From: JALYXI01 sp963716685
Lineage (GTDB): Bacteria; Acidobacteriota; Terriglobia; Bryobacterales; Bryobacteraceae
Direction: 5' to 3'
Length of the DNA stretch: 64,000 nucleotides
Assembly: GCA_963716685.1 (NCBI GenBank)
Contig: CAVQTR010000003.1
Coordinates: forward strand, 496,001 to 560,000
Made by a program: the position numbers and the translations under genes. The stretch's first letter is position 1. Each line of letters starts with the position of its first letter. This document shows positions 63,053 through 64,000 of the stretch, in pieces. The notes under the pieces were generated by a model. It made no database searches and was not told the DNA's origin. It saw only the letters and a list, made by a program, of their open reading frames with translations.

Positions 63053-64000
63053 ATGACGCCCACCGAGACCGCGCCCTTCGAACAGCAGACTGAGGCTCGG
63101 CCGAATTGGGTGCAGCGGCATCCGGTGTTGCTCACGGGTTTGGTGTCCGTTGCAGGGCTATTGATTTTCCTGGTTGTGGCGTATGTCCGCTTTTCGCGAA
63201 CGGTTGAAGCGCGTCTGCAGCGTGAGCCACAGGGCAACGTCGCGGTCTATTACGCAGCGCCGCGCCTTCTGCACAGGGGCGATTCCATCAGCGCGGCTGA
63301 GATCGCAAATGCGTTCCGGCGCGCGGATTCCTGCTACACCGTTTTAGATCTTGGCGATGCCGCTGAAATCCGGCCGGGAGCGGGCAGCGCGGGACCCGTT
63401 CGGGTTGCGCTCCGCGATGGGCGAATTGCGCGGATGGTTTCACTGCCGAATCAGGTGGTCCTGACGGAATACGCGCTGCCGGCGCAGCCCTTCGCGAATC
63501 TGCAGGGGCAGAACAGAGAAGCGCGCGCAAATCTTCGCTTTGACGAGATTCCTCCGAACCTGATTCACGCCATTCTTTCCGCCGAAGACAAACACTTCTT
63601 CCAGCATGCCGGGTTTGACCCGGGCCGCATTGCCAAAGCCATTTACGTCAACTGGAAGTCCGGGAAGAAGGAGCAGGGCGGCTCCACGCTGACGATGCAA
63701 CTGGCGCGGAATCTTTGGCTGGACCGCGAAAAGACGTGGCGGCGCAAATCGATGGAGTCGCTGATTACGGTGGTGCTGGAACAGAAGCTGACCAAGAAAC
63801 AGATCATGGAGATGTACTGCAGCAAGATCTATCTGGGCCGGCACGCGAACTACAGCATCTACGGGTTTGGTCCGGCGGCGCGGGCTTATTTCGACAAGGA
63901 CATCCGCGACCTGACTCTGCCGGAAGCGGCGCTGCTGGCGGGGATGGCGCAGCGGCCTACCTACTTCGATCCCATCCGGAACCCGACGCATGCGCTGGCG
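63053..64000 (+). CDS. Class A penicillin-binding protein, 5' part (runs off window)
   Basis: Reading from ATG 63053 gives 316 codons without stop to the window end. Residues about 24-46 form a transmembrane anchor (LLTGLVSVAGLLIFLVVAY in part). The glycosyltransferase (GT51) motifs are visible in order: EDKHFFQHAGFD with the catalytic Glu178, GGSTLTMQLARNL, RRKSMESLITVVLEQKLTK (in part) and YLGRHANYSIYGFGPAA. It polymerises lipid II into glycan strands; a transpeptidase domain, if present, lies beyond the window. The unusual spelling GGSTLTMQL keeps the essential residues. Divergent from the sortase. Confidence 0.93.
   Translation, partial: MTPTETAPFEQQTEARPNWVQRHPVLLTGLVSVAGLLIFLVVAYVRFSRTVEARLQREPQGNVAVYYAAPRLLHRGDSISAAEIANAFRRADSCYTVLDLGDAAEIRPGAGSAGPVRVALRDGRIARMVSLPNQVVLTEYALPAQPFANLQGQNREARANLRFDEIPPNLIHAILSAEDKHFFQHAGFDPGRIAKAIYVNWKSGKKEQGGSTLTMQLARNLWLDREKTWRRKSMESLITVVLEQKLTKKQIMEMYCSKIYLGRHANYSIYGFGPAARAYFDKDIRDLTLPEAALLAGMAQRPTYFDPIRNPTHALA

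Overview
The window is dense, GC-rich bacterial chromosome from what looks like an acidobacterium, probably of the Solibacter/Bryobacter group. The evidence is family content: a six-unit NHL-repeat protein ending in the Solibacter-type C-terminal region, a VWFA-related protein of the acidobacterial type, a GWxTD-domain secreted protein, a plug-less outer-membrane barrel with a carboxypeptidase-regulatory N-terminus, a putative hopanoid gene (hpnE) and a DUF4965-type glutaminase. The cell is clearly diderm (TolC/RND pump, outer-membrane barrel). No phage, transposon, plasmid origin or CRISPR array is visible. No intergenic gap exceeds about 240 bp.

Layout. 1-4766: a cut-off SDR, a tartrate/D-malate dehydrogenase-like enzyme, a degenerate DapA relative, prmA and a GH20 hexosaminidase. 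4778-9681: a complete iscR-iscS-iscU-iscA-hscB-hscA operon on the minus strand with a recognisable IscR operator. 9747-15172: HhH, ThuA-like, SDR, alpha/beta hydrolase and glutaminase genes. 15235-16877: a Gly-rich peptide, a VWFA protein and a bacterial OGFr-domain protein packed tightly together. 16881-23732: pyruvate-oxidase-like enzyme, HD protein, tatA, an acyl-ligase/ACP/acyltransferase fusion and the NHL protein. 23723-33529: RND-MFP-TolC efflux operon, a sugar isomerase, a small secreted protein and an APC permease that carries a frameshift as given. 33601-40836: cca-type nucleotidyltransferase, a strong terminator, then a convergent folD-larC-metG-tatD-polyprenyl synthase operon. 40905-47248: a large cytosolic hybrid kinase, hpnE and a VIT1-type transporter. 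47365-52846: bactofilin with a methyltransferase, the plug-less barrel, the GWxTD protein and a DinB protein. 52851-58740: DHA2 exporter, GT39-like protein, then the classical ffs-dnaX-ybaB-recR group, in which dnaX needs two frame changes. 58741-64000: a cluster of eight TTGTGCA repeats, an NTF2-like protein, SGNH hydrolase, sugar isomerase, NAD-sugar epimerase, tRNA-Ser(GGA), a sortase, and a class A PBP running off the end.

Functional links that can be defended are the isc operon (Fe-S assembly with feedback by IscR), the tripartite efflux pump, ffs with the dnaX-ybaB-recR replication/repair group, and the folD-larC-metG-tatD-ispB-like run. I did not find a complete, clearly new multi-gene system. 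The observations most worth a second look are the helically phased TTGTGCA array, the OGFr-domain gene joined to a VWFA gene, the frameshifts in dnaX and the APC permease, two apparent pseudoenzymes (DapA-like and alpha/beta hydrolase), the hairpin around the tolC ribosome binding site, and a transporter whose conserved start seems to need a CTG codon.
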